Source: Calvatia gigantea
Lineage: Eukaryota > Basidiomycota > Agaricomycetes > Agaricales > Lycoperdaceae
Assembly: GCA_025093985.1 (NCBI GenBank)
Contig: JACAAK010000026.1
Location: forward strand, 152,391-216,390
Direction: 5' to 3'
DNA: 64,000 bases
The position numbers and the translations under genes are program-made. The notes below the pieces were generated by a model, which saw only the letters and a program-made list of their open reading frames with translations, had not been told where the DNA came from and searched no databases. Below, one piece after another: positions 32,101 through 43,600 of the stretch; position 1 is the stretch's first letter, and every line of letters starts with the position of its first letter.

Positions 32101-33400
32101 CTTGTCTTTGATTTAGATTTTGTGGAGCTTTCCATCTTGTTAGGTTTTTGTGATCAGACCATATAATGAATGGATATGGGATTCCTTCTAAATAATGTCT
32201 CCATTCCTTTAATGCTCTAATTATAGCAAGGAATTCTCTGTCAGAGGTATGATAATTCTGTTCTGCTGGGTTTAGGGTTCAGGAGTAGTATGCTATGGGA
32301 TGTTTATCTCCATTGGTATCTCTTTGTAAAAGTACCACTCCTGTAGCATTTAAGGATACATCACATTCTATTTCGAATGGTTTATTTTCATTGATCATTT
32401 GAAGTATTGGTACTGTTAAAAAGGCTTGTTTAAGCTTTTCAAATGATTTCTGTGCTTCTGTTGTCCATAAGAAATTTGTTGTTTTTCTTAATAATGCGTT
32501 CAATGGTGTTGCTATTTCTGAATAATTTTTAATGAATTTTCTGTAGAAATTGCAAAATCCTGTAAATTGTTGAACATGTCTTGCTGTTGTTGGTATTGGC
32601 CAATTCTTGATTCCATCCAATTTTATTGGATCCATTTTTATTTCATCTAGTTTTATCATTACTTCTAAATATTCGAGTTCTTGTTTCTCAAATTCACATT
32701 TTTCTGTTTTTAGGAATAAATTATGATCTTGTAATCTTTTGAGAACTTCTTTAGTTAAGAAGTCTAGATCTTTTATGTCTTTTGCATGAATGAGAATGTT
32801 GTCTATGTATACAATTACTCCTCCTTTATCTATTAAATCTCTAAATATTGAATCCATCATGCTTTGAAAAGTTGCTGGAGAATTGGTCATTCCAAAGAAC
32901 ATAACAGTTGGTTCGAATAATCCTTCAGTTGTTCTGAAGGCTGCTTTCCATTCATTGCCTTCATGAATTCTTACGTTATTATATCCTAGTTGTATGTCTA
33001 ATTTTGTAAAATATTTCGAATTTTTAAGTTTATCCATAATTCTTGAAATATTTGGAATAGAATGTGCATTTTTCTTCGTGTGTTTATTTAAATAAACATA
33101 ATCTTGGCATGGTCTTAAATCTATTCCTTTCTTTGATACAAAGAAAAAGGATGATGCCATAGGTGATTGCAATTCTCAAATATATCCTTTTCTAAGGTTG
33201 TTTTTAATGAATTTCTTCATTTCTTCATTTTCTCTTGGTGTTAAGTGATATATTCCATGCATTTTTGGTTCAAATATGTTGAGTAATTCTATTTTATGAT
33301 CCCATTTTTGTCTAGGTGGCATTTTCTCAGATTTTTCTTTGTTAAATACTTGTAAGTATCTGTGAAATTTTCTTGGGACCACTTTTAATGGGTCTAATTC
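32101..33400 (-). pseudogene. H1 reverse transcriptase and start of RNase H
   Basis: Minus strand. The main open piece is 33172-32279 (297 codons): MQSPMASSFFFVSKKGIDLRP, KLDIQLGYNNVRIHEGNEW, FFGMTNSPATFQSMM, then VIVYIDNILIHA, where the second catalytic Asp is Asn. EYLEVMIKLDEIKMDP, the connection domain and the RNase H start IECDVSLNATGVVL follow. The N-terminal RT part (EKMPPRQKWDHKIELL) is at 33382-33176 before a TGA. The YIDN change (GAC to AAC) would inactivate the polymerase. The RNase H continues left of G1. Confidence 0.9.
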
Positions 33401-33952
33401 TTATTTGGCTTTGTTTGATTCATTGAAGAGTTTTTGTGATGTACCTTCTTTCATATTGATTTCTTCTTCACTGTTTAGAAGGTGTTCATCTTCTTCAATT
33501 GTATTAATGCTTTTGTTTAATAGCATTGTTTCCATGGAAAGAATTTGTTCTTCTTCTCTCCATTTTAAAGTTGCTTTTTCCCAGTTTATGTCCAGATTAT
33601 ATTTCTGTAACCATGTTATTCCTAAGAATAATGGTTTGCTTAGAATTATTATTTTGGGTTTTATTTCCATTGTTTTGTTGTTTATTTTAATTTTGACTTT
33701 TGTATATTCAATGCATTTTTCTGTTGAATTTCTTGTTCCATCTGCATTTGTTATTTTAACTGGTGTTTTTAGTTTGAATCTTGGTAATTTCAATTTATTC
33801 ACAAAATTTGTATCAATATAGATTCTGCTTGCTCCTGAATCTATTAATGTGTTGATTTCTAATTTGCTTTGATTCATATAAATTGTTGTCAGTGCTAATA
33901 AGCATTTTGTTTTAGATTTATGAAGATCTATTTCATTTAGATCTTCTTTCAT
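33401..33952 (-). pseudogene. H1 aspartic protease
   Basis: 183-codon frame with INTLIDSGASRIYIDTNFVN, KITNADGTRNSTEKCIEYTK and FLGITWLQKYNLDINWEKA: active-site DSG and the second-half ILG-like motif of retropepsins. The frame is open from Met to stop but belongs to the gag-pol chain, so the Met is probably internal. An acidic tail (NTIEEDEHLLNSEEEINMKE) leads towards RT. Confidence 0.85.
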
Positions 33953-35074
33953 ATCTAAAAATTTCCACTGTTATCTTCTTCATCTTTTTCTAGTTCATAG
34001 ACTATTGTGTTTGGGTCTATTTTCTTCTTCTTGAAAGTTTTCTTTCCTTTTGCTTATTGTGGAGTCTTTCCAGTGCTGCTTCCACTTGCCATAACTTCTT
34101 TCTTCTGGCATTAAGGTAAACCTTCCACTCCTTACAATCTCATATGAAATAGCCCTTCTTTTGGCAGAAAAAGCATTCTCCTGCTCGGAGAGCTGCTCTT
34201 TGTTCTTCTGTGAGGACATTGTTGACAACATGTTTGAGGGCTTGATGTTCTTTGTTTGTGCTTCTTTGTTTAATGAGTTGGAAGATTCCTTCTTCGTCAA
34301 TTCCTTCTAATTCTTCATCTTCTGATCCATTGTAGTCAACTTCTTCTTCTGATTCTGATTCATCATTATAGAAGTCAATTGCGCTAATGGATTCCATGAT
34401 TCCATTGACATCCGTGTCATGTTCACTTCATTTAAAATTGGTGGTGAAGGGCTAGGATTTGATATTCTGATATCAAGGTTTGAAATTATTTCTTCCAGGT
34501 TTGCTTCTTCTGAATTTAGATTTGGAAGAAGTGATATATCGCTGCTGGTCCACAATGATTCTGTAAGCCCCTCTGGCAGTGTTTTTCCAATTGGCAATTG
34601 TGGTCAGATTAGATCTGAGGGCCTCATGTCTGACTGCTGGGTCCAGTCCTTGAGCAAAGTATGCTTGGATGGCAGTGTTATCTGTAGTAAGTCCTGCTTG
34701 TGATGATAGAACAGAGAACTCTGAGATATATTTCTTGATATATTGTCTGTTCTGTTTGAGATCTCTGAGGTTCTGTTTGGCTTCATGAGTTTGTTGAGCT
34801 GGGGCAAATCCTTGTTCCAATGCTTCTTTGAACTCATCCCAGGTATGCTGTGCTCCTGTTTGATGGGTTTCGATGTAATCCTGTCTCCACACAGAAGCTG
34901 CTCCTTCGAGTAATCCCAAGGCATAATTTTGCTTTTCTCTGTCTTGGGTGACTCCAAATGAATTGAAGTAGAGATCGATGCTAGATATCCAGGATCTATA
35001 CTGGTTTGGATCTCCATAGTATCTTTCTGGCTTTGGATATTTGAGGGTATATCCTGGTTGTACTGCAGCCATGC
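33953..35074 (-). pseudogene. H1 gag, main part with damaged zinc knuckle
   Basis: Minus strand from the H2 insertion: MAAVQPGYTLKYPKPERYYG, then the Retrotrans_gag core (WISSIDLYFNSFGV, LLEGAASVWRQDY, WDEFKEALEQGFAP, TTIANWKNTARGAYRIIVDQ) to about 34473. An acidic region follows, then the knuckle CFFCQKKGYFI-stop-DC at about 34170-34120. In that knuckle the His is Tyr (CAT to TAT) and an Arg is TGA. The upstream N-terminal part of this gag is at 50947-51797, split off by H2. The Met at 35072 is therefore internal. Confidence 0.85.
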
Positions 35075-35709
35075 TATTATGAACTTACCACATCCCTGGA
35101 CTCTCCTTCCCTTTGTATTAACCTTCTATTTAGACTTTCTCTTTCCTTTCTTCACTATACCCTGGTCCATTATTTATTTATTAAACACATGTACTTCTAC
35201 CTTTGCTTCTGATGATTCATTCTAAATCATGTTCCTGTTTTCACCTTTATCTTTTCTCATTATCAAACTTCTATTCACTTGTCTCTATCTTCCTATGACT
35301 TATGCCTCTTCTTCTCCTCCATCTTACTCATCCCTATGACTCCGTATATTACCAATTAACCCATAGTAGTTCCCATTGACTCATATCTACTTACTACATA
35401 AATTCCCATCTCTTATCTGTAACTAGTATATACAGTAACTTTAAGTAGTACCCATGTATTACCCAAAGTTATTCTAGTAACAAGCTTCCTTATCTTTGCT
35501 TGTCTGCTACAAGGTTAACAACCTTAGGGACTGCAGTGACACTTAACTCAGACTTCTCAGGCAAGCACAAGCTTCTACTTGAGGAAGCAATCTGAAGCCT
35601 GCACAGAGGTCATTGAGACTTGTCAAATACTCCTGGGCTATAGCATTGAACCTCTCCCTGAGTGGAGACGATCCAGGCCCAGTTGCAAAGTAAGGTAACA
35701 CACATAACA
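35075..35709 (+). repeat. H2 5' LTR (family C)
   Basis: About 635 bp, TATTATGAACTTACCACATCC (start G mutated to A) to ACACATAACA. Its partner starts TGTTACAAACTTACC at 50317. The LTR ends are nearly palindromic (TGTTATG/CATAACA). Confidence 0.85.
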
Positions 35710-36468
35710 TAAGAATAACCTTCCCCTTCTCTCATTTCTACACAACTCTTGTTTCTTACAGCCAGTTTCTGCTGATTATTCCTCTGTCCAGTTGACATTG
35801 AGAAGCCTTCCCAGTAATAAGGTTAAGAAGAGTAGAACTTCGCATCTACTAGTTTTGTTTTTATCCATCCTCCACCAAACAGTGTTGAGAAGAGTGGGAC
35901 AGTGTTGTGAACTTCTGCCTATTCTTACTCGCTCTGTACTTGTCTGCATTCTACTCCACCCTGTACCTGTTTCACCTATTCCTGCCCAGCCATCTCTGAG
36001 TATTGACTCATAGTAGCTACTGCACCATTGTCATTGGACGTTTCATGTAGCTACCTCCATCCACTCAACCAGATGTCTGTCATATTTAAGTGTACATACA
36101 TACTCCTGTATTCGGTATGCTTAACCACCTCTTGTTCCTCTCCTCTTATTCACCCTCAAGTCTTAGCCTAAGTTGCAACCTGAGGTTTACTCAGACTAAG
36201 GTTGTAACAGACGGCTCACCACTAGTCTTGTTACTTTCTCTTATCCTCTGTGTATCTGACACATAGAGAAGCCTCCACACAACTGTGTTGAGTAGAGTGG
36301 GCCTGGTCTCCACTATCTGTCTTTTTCACTACATCGCAAAAAGGGAAATGTCCCTCACACCCCCCTTCCTCATCTCCAGAACAATCATTCCATACACTAA
36401 CCCAACAATCCTTTGAACCTCCTACTATACCACCACCCCAACGTACCCATAAACCAGAAGGACCTTCA
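35710..36468 (+). other. H2 leader containing a solo LTR, no gene
   Basis: Leader between the LTR and the first gag-like frame. It contains the solo family A LTR at 35903-36209 and two related AGAAGCCT...GTTGAGAAGAGTGGG phrases on either side of it. No TGG-type primer site was found right after the LTR. Confidence 0.6.
35903..36209 (+). mobile_element. Solo LTR, Gypsy family A, in the H2 leader
   Basis: 307 bp, TGTTGTGAACTTCTGCC...GGTTGTAACA, colinear with the G1 LTRs (TTTCACCTATTCCTGCC, GGACGTTTCATGTAG, TATTTAAGTG). Flanks are GACAG (35898-35902) and GACGG (36210-36214), a 5-bp duplication with one CpG-to-CpA change. Confidence 0.88.
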
Positions 36469-38339
36469 GTGCCATTCTTAGAAAGAATCTATCACACCCC
36501 ACATACCAGATCACAAAAACTGAAATTACTACAAGAATTACCTGCACCTACAAGAAAATCCACTAAACCCGAACCACCAAAGCCCTCACAAAGTGGCAAA
36601 TTCGACTATTTTCAATCTAATTCACCTAAACAGGGTCCACCTCAAGAATTGCCACCACAGACACCATCTAGAGCCATATCCCCCTCCCAATTTGGAATTG
36701 AAAACCCCCAAACCTTACCATCTATTATCGAAGATGACACAGATGATGAAATGTTCCATCAGTTGCCTGAACATCCATTTGAATTCCAAGACATCCTTAA
36801 TTGAGAAGGAACCCACCTTTTATACACTCCTGACACCCTCAAATACCCAGACATCCCTGGCCTTGAATCACAAGAGCCAATTCATCCAGAAATCGAAAAT
36901 ATGGCTACTTCAACTCAAACACAAACTGAAACTAACATTGAACCAACTGGTCAATCCCAACCTTGATCAGGAGCCACAACTCCCATCTTTGGAATCGGAC
37001 GATGAAGGCCTTCAGGAGAAGATCCTCCCCAGAAAGGTCGACAAGGAAGAGCACCCTCTCCCTCCCCTCCCCCATCATGAAACTCCAGCTGTAATTCATC
37101 TACTCTGTCCTCTTTCTCCCTTGGAAGAGAAGGAGGAGGTCAATGAAGACATCATACCCCCGCCATTCAATTTGTAGGAAATGATGGAAACTCAAAAGAA
37201 ATCAGACAAAAACCTCCTAATTTCGACAAAACAAACCCAAGGTTCAAAACCTGGTGGATGCTAGTCAAGAACTACCTCGAAATGAATCCTAGAGCATTTA
37301 CAGATGACCAACAACAGATCAGATTCATCCTCAGCCTCATAGTTGAAGGAAAAGCAGGATCCTGGTCTGAGCAATACTATAAAAGCTGAATTACTGATTC
37401 TCAAGGAAGACCCATCCCCTGGAGATACTCTACATTTGAAGAATTCAAAATTGAAATTTTAAAACACTTCACCCCAGTTGATGAACAAATCACAGCATAA
37501 AGACAATGGTACAAATTGAAACAAAACAAATCTTCTGCTGCAGACTTCAACCTCAAATTCCAACACCTTGCTTCTATTGGAGGAATACAGGACAATGAAG
37601 CATTAATCGAACAATACAAATGCAGACTCAATCCTTCTCTGGCAAGAGAGGTATGGACAAGGAAGGAAGGACCACCCAAAACTATTGTGGAATAGTACAC
37701 AGATGCAGTATGACAAGACTCAGTCAATCGTCAAGCTGACGCAATGTGGCCTTGAAACTTTCCCCGGAACCCAACTCCTTACCAACCACCACAATTCCCC
37801 CAACAGAACCACTACACTCATTTTCAACCAAACTACCAGCCCTCATGAACAATACATGAAATACAAACAGAGCTGCAAGATTTTTACAAGCCACCTTATG
37901 AGGATGAAGAACTGTATTACCCCAAACAGGAATTGGACCACCTATATGAAACTCATGACCCAGATGACCCCGAACTACAATTAAATGCTGTATTCACTGC
38001 CAAGCAAGTTGCTCACTACAAAGCTGGAAAATGCATAGGTTGTGGAAAATTTGGACACCTTATCAACAATTGTCCAAACCCTGATCCAAATCTGTCTAAG
38101 GAAAAGCCACCTCCAAGACGACCTAACCCTCCACAATGAAGATTCATGCAACTACCTCAATATGCACAACCATCATGACCTCAATCTTCTAGAAACTACT
38201 CTGGTGCCACCCCCAGCCAAACCCGAAAAATCTCTGCACTCAATATCCAGGCTATGATCAGAGAACTTCCAACTGATGAATGAATGGAATTCAGAGAAGC
38301 CTATATCTCTGACCCGATGCTCAAACCCTTTGGGGATTT
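36469..38339 (+). pseudogene. H2 gag with intact CCHC knuckle
   Basis: Starts at MPFLERIYHTPHTRSQKLKL (Pro/Ser/Gln-rich, 111 codons to TGA), then several broken stretches with a capsid-like core (FDKTNPRFKTWWMLVKNYLE, STFEEFKIEILKHFTPVDEQ, FNLKFQHLASIGGIQDNEAL) at about 37210-37680. The knuckle CIGCGKFGHLINNC at 38033-38074 keeps all four ligands. Interruptions are mostly TGA, plus TAA in ITA-stop-RQWYKL. Confidence 0.8.
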
Positions 38340-39350
38340 TTGAAGGTGTCATCCGATCCTACAAAGGAATTGCTGGGTGACCCACAAATCAACTTAATTA
38401 AACTCCCTACCTCAAACAACAAAGTGTCAATTTTCCTCCCCATCGAACTCAATCAGAACCATCTACGAAATATCCCAGTCACCACCTTGATTGACTCTGG
38501 AGCCCAAGGAAATTTCATTTCCTCAAAATTTACAAACACTTACAGATTACAAACACATGCCATCGACCAACCCATCAAAGTATCTAATGCAGATGGAACT
38601 CCTAATGAAAACAGATCAATTTATGAAAGCATTGAACTGAATGCCCTAATTGATGGAAAGCAGTGTTGCTTTGAAGCCTATGTCTCAGGAATAGGATCTA
38701 AAGATCTAATCCTTGGATACCCTTGGCTACAACAAACAAACCCAGACATAAACTGGACTACTCAAGAGTTCAGTTGGTGAAACAATGACCATATTGTACC
38801 CCTAATTGTGAAATCTACAAATGGACCCACCACCATCAACGAAATTGCCTTAGACATCCATGGAATGAATGATATCCAATGCTACACCTAGCTAGATGAA
38901 GACTTTGACCCACTGGCAGTAAAAGTCTTTGAAGCAATTGTTCATTCTGAAGAACCTGAACTCTCAATTGAAGAACTCAAGCTTTACTTGGAAAATGTTG
39001 ATTTCGATGAATTTCATTTGGAACACAAACTCCACAGAATCACTCAAACTCCACATGAACTCGAAATCAATACGAAAATCACCCAGGCTACTAGCCTTGC
39101 ACAGAAATCAACTCCAAAACACAATACAAAGTTACCCAGGAAATACAAGAAATTCGCATTGCTCTTCAACACCAAGAAATCTGAATGATTTCCCCCAACG
39201 AGACCATATGATCACAAGATCGAACTTCTAGACACCTTCAAACTGGAACTAGGAAAGACATATCCCCTGTCACCCCTTGAAACTGAAGAACTCAAGAAGT
39301 TCATACACGAAAACCTCCAAAAAGGATATATCCAAGAATCAGAATCTCCC
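38340..39350 (+). pseudogene. H2 aspartic protease and RT N terminus
   Basis: Open for 146 codons to 38780: PVTTLIDSGAQGNFISSKFT, KVSNADGTPNENRS, DLILGYPWLQQTNPDINW. This is a retropepsin with DSG active site. After a TGA where a Trp or Arg codon stood, an acidic linker leads to KFALLFNTKKSE and the conserved RT lead-in PLSPLETEELKKFIHENL (about 39260-39330). Confidence 0.82.
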
Positions 39351-40076
39351 ATGGCCTCATCCTTCTTCTTTGTAGGAAAGAAGGATGGAAAACTCTGGCC
39401 ATGTCAGGACTATCACTACCTGAATAAACACACCAAGAAGAATGTGTACCCCATTCCCATGATAACGACCATTATGGATAAACTTCAAGAAGCAAAACTA
39501 TTTACTAAAATGGATGTCCGACTCAGATACAGTAACATCTGGATTCGGGAAGGAGATCAATGGAAAGCTGCCTTTAAAACTCCAATTGGACTTTACGAAC
39601 CAAATGTCATGTTCTTTGGAATGTGCAATTCTCCAGCCACTTTCCAAAAAATGATGGATACCATATTTGCAAAAATGCTGGACAGAGGAGGAATCATAAT
39701 CTATATGGATGACATCCTCATCTATGCAAAAATGCAGGAAGAAATGGATCGCCTTACTCTGGAAGTGCTCCAAATCCTGAAAGACAACAACTTGTACCTG
39801 AAACTAGAAAAATGCGAATTTGACAAAACCCATTTAGAATATCTTGGCATGATAATCTCCCCCAACAAGATCGAAATGGACAATACCAAACTCCATGGAA
39901 TCAAAGAATGGCCTTTACCCCGCACTACCTATGATGTCAGAAAATTTATGGGGTTCTGCAACTTCTACCAAAAATTCATACATCACTATGCTGACATCTC
40001 TAGACCACTTAACGCTCTCCTGTCTAAAATAAAGAAATTCGAATGGGAAAACAAAGCAAATAAAGCCTTCAACTGA
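39351..40076 (+). CDS. H2 reverse transcriptase core
   Basis: 241-codon open frame with MASSFFFVGKKDGKLWPCQD, KMDVRLRYSNIWIREGDQW, FFGMCNSPATFQKMM, IIYMDDILIYA (catalytic YMDD, about 39700) and EYLGMIISPNKIEMD. It ends at TGA in AFN-stop-LKSEF, again an Arg position. It is closely related to the H1 RT (SFFFV.KK, TGFCNFYRKF against MGFCNFYQKF), so families B and C are sisters although their LTRs differ. Confidence 0.92.
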   Translation: MASSFFFVGKKDGKLWPCQDYHYLNKHTKKNVYPIPMITTIMDKLQEAKLFTKMDVRLRYSNIWIREGDQWKAAFKTPIGLYEPNVMFFGMCNSPATFQKMMDTIFAKMLDRGGIIIYMDDILIYAKMQEEMDRLTLEVLQILKDNNLYLKLEKCEFDKTHLEYLGMIISPNKIEMDNTKLHGIKEWPLPRTTYDVRKFMGFCNFYQKFIHHYADISRPLNALLSKIKKFEWENKANKAFN

Positions 40077-40940
40077 CTAAAATCTGAATTCATGAAAAAA
40101 CCTGTTCTGCTAATGCCAGACCAAACAAAACCATTCTTTATTGAAACAGATGCCTCAAAATATGCTTTAGGAGCAGTTCTATCACAACAAGATACAAATG
40201 GAAACTACCATCCAGTAGCTTTCCTCTCCAAAGCATTCAACCCCACCCAACACAACTATGAAATACACGATAGAGAACTCCTTGCCATAATCACCGCATT
40301 AGAAGAATGGCAACACTACCTAGAAGGAGCCCAACATCGTGTAACCATATGAACTGATCACAAGAATCTCACCTTTTGGAGAAAACCCCAAAATATCTCC
40401 AGAAGACAAGCCCAATGGCTCGGATTCCTTACATACTTTGACTTTGCAATTGAACATGTCCCTAGAACCAAAATACCTGTTGCCAATGCCCTCTCACATC
40501 AACCAGATCACATCCCAGATGATGACAATGACAATGAAAATGTTACTGTCTTACCTGAGGAAGTATTCCTCAACGAAATCATTGTATTACCAAATGAACT
40601 ATTCATCTCCTTGATCGATCAAGAACTACAGAAGGATATCATACAATCATCCAAATATGATGAAATCACTATAGAAGCCATGAAACGGCTTCTATCGGAA
40701 TCCCCAGAAGCAATCAACTCAAAATACAGAATGATTCCCATATCATCTGGAAACCTCATGACATTTGAAGGAAAAATAATTATCCCAGAAGATATGGAAC
40801 TCTGCTGACACATCATTCAATGATACCATGACCACCCTTCTGCCAGACACCCTGGTAAACAAGAAACCTATTGCTTAGCCAAGACTGAAGTATATTGGCC
40901 AGGAATGAGTACCTTCATATGAAACTATGTCAGAGGATGC
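40077..40940 (+). pseudogene. H2 RNase H and integrase zinc finger, first part
   Basis: PFFIETDASKYALGAVLSQQ, NYEIHDRELLAIITALEEW, then a TGA inside TI-stop-TDHKNLTFWRKPQ, then FAIEHVPRTKIPVANALSH. The tether reads to ELC-stop-HIIQ-stop-YHDHPSAGHPG. The HHCC finger is cut after NYVRG by G2. Joining 40940 to 47300 with one copy of GATGC yields RGCSKCQQFKINQNP in frame. Confidence 0.88.
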
Positions 40941-41253
40941 TGTTATGACCTTAGTCTGAGTTAACCTCAGGTTGCAACTTTAGGCTAAGACTTGAGGGTG
41001 AGTAAGGGGAGAGGAACTAAGTGGTTAAGCATACCGAATACAGGAGTGTGTATGTATGCTTAAATATAGTAAGCATCCAGTTGAATGGATGGAGGTACTA
41101 CATGAAACGTCCAATGATCATGGTGTGATAGTACTATGAGTCAATACTTGGAGATTGCTGGGCTAGAATAGATGAAACAGGCACAATGTAGAGATAGAAT
41201 GTAGATAAGCACAGATCAGACAGGAATAGTCGAAAGGTCAAAAGTTCACAATA
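40941..41253 (-). repeat. G2 3' LTR
   Basis: 313 bp, plus-strand TGTTATGACCTTAGTCTGAG to TTCACAATA (final CA mutated). Confidence 0.93.
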
Positions 41254-41271
41254 ATACCCTCCACTCAGGCT

Positions 41272-42261
41272 TCATGCCTCAGGAAGCTCATCAAAGTCTC
41301 CATTCACTATGGCAGCGGTGAGTGCTTTCTTGGTGGATGTGATAAGGAATTTTCCATTGTTTGATTTTGCAAAGAAAACAGGCAAATGACTGCAACTGTC
41401 TTGACAGATAGGGACTGGGATACCGTTGAAGGGGAACTTGGTGGTGGTGGAGCTGTCCCAGTAACTCTTGACTATCGATTTGTAGTAATGTTGGTCTTTC
41501 TCTTGTCCTGGTAGTACAGTGCAGAATCTTGTGGGTGGAAGAAAAACCAAAGCAAGTTGCAGTGGGGTAATGGTTTTTATGAAGCAATGGAGAGCATTGA
41601 CTTCTTCTTTCATGGAGACTGTGACTTCTTCATCTATGGGGGTGTCGGCACGAGATGGCAGGGAGGGATTAACTGTGTCGTGCAGTTCGGAGAGTGTGAT
41701 GTGAATTCTGTCAACCAGGGTGTTGATATCAGGGTCTTCATTTGTTTTATCTCTTCCGAGTAGCTTCATGGCTATGTCTGCAAGCTTAAGGAAGATGTTG
41801 GCAATGTCGAGGTGATTGAAGACCTCAAGGCCTAAGTTGATTTGGCTTTGAAGTCCTTGAACCTGATCTCATTCGCTGGGGGTGAGGGTAGATTGGTTTA
41901 GGACTCAGAAGATGGCAGGGATATGCTGGTTGGTGGAGAAGGATGCATTGGTAAACCCTGCGTATATGTCGGTAAAGGTGATGCATGTGGTGGCAAGAGT
42001 AATGTGTCGGTTTACAACTAGTCATCTGTTTTGGGCAGTGATCTTCTCGATTTCGCTATTGGTTGCTTTGTCAACATCCTTGAGCAGAGCTTCAAGGAGG
42101 CCTTGTGCTGGGGATGGCGTCTTTGCGAGGTTATAGCAGGTTCCTTGGGGAGCAGGTGCTTGGCTGTTGCCTGGTTCAGGGAATGGGAGGGAGGAGATTC
42201 TGGTGGGTGTGGGGTGGACGAGGGAGTCGATAGTGATACAGTTGGATTGGGAGGCAGGCAT
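41272..42261 (-). pseudogene. G2 3' ORF, family A (unknown function)
   Basis: 990 nt from ATG to stop, exactly the length of the G1 copy. The C-terminal half (41769-41272) is continuously open: MKLLGRDKTNEDPDINTLVD, IHITLSELHDTVNP, GQEKDQHYYKSIVKSYWDSS, DGDFDELPEA-like tail. TGA stands at the same codon as in G1 and G0 after AQNR, and at IF-stop-VLNQS, where G0 keeps AGA (Arg). Predicted soluble, no cysteine cluster, no signal peptide. Function unknown. Confidence 0.75.
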
Positions 42262-42269
42262 GTCTGTTT

Positions 42270-42510
42270 AGTTTTTCTGTCTAAGTTGTTTGTCCGATGC
42301 TTTTTTGTATTTTCTGCCCCCTCTTTTATGGGTATCCTCCGGATGCCTTTTTAGGTAGTCTCTTATGGCGTCTTTCACGTTTTCCAAATTGGACTCCACC
42401 ATCCACGTATCTTCTTCATTGCTGTACCCCTTCCAGTGGACCAGGAATTGATAACCCCTTCCTCATTTTCATTGTCCACGGATCTCTTCCACTTCATACT
42501 CTTCTTCATT
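42270..42510 (-). pseudogene. G2 chromodomain
   Basis: Minus strand: EEEYEVEEIRGQ, two TGA-type breaks, then GRGYQFLVHWKGYSNEED and a basic tail. Same architecture as G1. Confidence 0.82.
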
Positions 42511-43600
42511 GTTGATGATCACTGGGTTGGGCACTGATGGTTGTCTTTGACTTGGGAACTCTGCCTGGTGTGCTGGTGTCAGGAGTTGTTCATTGAATAC
42601 ATCATGGATGGCCCATCCATCTGGCAATGTCAGCCAATATGCTGCTTCTCCTATCTTTTCCTTAATAAGGAAAGGGCCATACTGTTTTTGGCCTAGCTTC
42701 TTTGATGCTTGATTGGTATGGATGTTTGTGTTCTCTAGCCACACTGCATCGCCTACTTGATATGTTTTGGTATAGGTCTTGTTATGGTCATATTGCTGTT
42801 TCATCTTTTCTTGGTATGTCCATAGTGCTGATGAGGCATTTTCTCAGGCAGTCTGTAATTGTTCTAGGAATGCTGTGGTGATGGGATTGTTTGTTGCTGG
42901 CTCATTCTTGCCTTTCCATGGACTCCTTCCATAGTTTAGGAAGAATGGTGTTTCTTGCATTCCTCTATATTGCTTGTTGTTGTACTGGAATTCTGCAATG
43001 GGGAGCCACTCTGTCCAGTTGTCCTGGTCATAGTTACAGTACAGGCAGATGTAGGTTTCCACTTCTCTGTTGATGTGTTTGGTTTGTCCATTCGTTTGTG
43101 GATGGTATGCTGTTGATAGGTTTCGTTCGATGCCAAGCCCCTTGAATAACTCCTTGGTGAATTCTGATGCAAATTGAGGTCCTTGGTCACTGAGTACTTT
43201 CCTTGGTAATCCATGTAGCTTCCATATTTCGTCTCGATATATCTTTGCAACATCTTTAGATGAAGCATCCATGGTTGTCGCTGAGAGCCATATCATTTTT
43301 GTGAAACAATCTACGATGACTAGTATTGCGTCCTTTCCTTTAGACTCTGGTAGTAGTCTGATCATATTGACACTGACTTCTTCCCAAGGTTCATTTGGTA
43401 TTGGGAGGGGGTGTAGTGGCGATTTGAGCGGCATCATTCTTGATTTGTTTCTTTGGCAGGCTTGGCATCCTTGGATATATCTTTTTATGTCCTTTCATAT
43501 TGATGGCCACCAGTAGTCTCAGCTGATTAGTTCTGTCATCCTGTGTTGTCCTGGGTGTCCTGCATCTGGGGTGTCGTGGTACTGTATTAGGATTTCTTCT
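42469..43600 (-). pseudogene. G2 integrase
   Basis: Minus strand: zinc finger region near 43560-43440, core from 43437 (PWEEVSVNMIRLLPESKGKD) with LSDQGPQFASEF and STAYHPQTNGQTKHINREVE. The catalytic Glu in DGQTE is Lys here (QTKHIN), a G-to-A change that would inactivate it, and the first Asp (SIDM) is Asn (SVNM). The GPF domain is in 42804-42469 (VWLENTNIHTNQASKKLGQK). The 197-codon open core makes this one of the better preserved integrases, but it is catalytically dead. Confidence 0.85.

Noticed and set aside
35075..35709. Family C LTR at 35075 as the 5' LTR of H1
   Set aside because: H1 gag continues beyond H2 at 50947-51797, and CATGC flanks pair this LTR with 50317-50946; H1 is instead bounded by the 547-bp LTRs with AGTAC.
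41272..42261. Family A 3' ORF as a retroviral env
   Set aside because: No signal peptide, transmembrane segment or glycoprotein-like Cys pattern is visible, so only the position resembles env.
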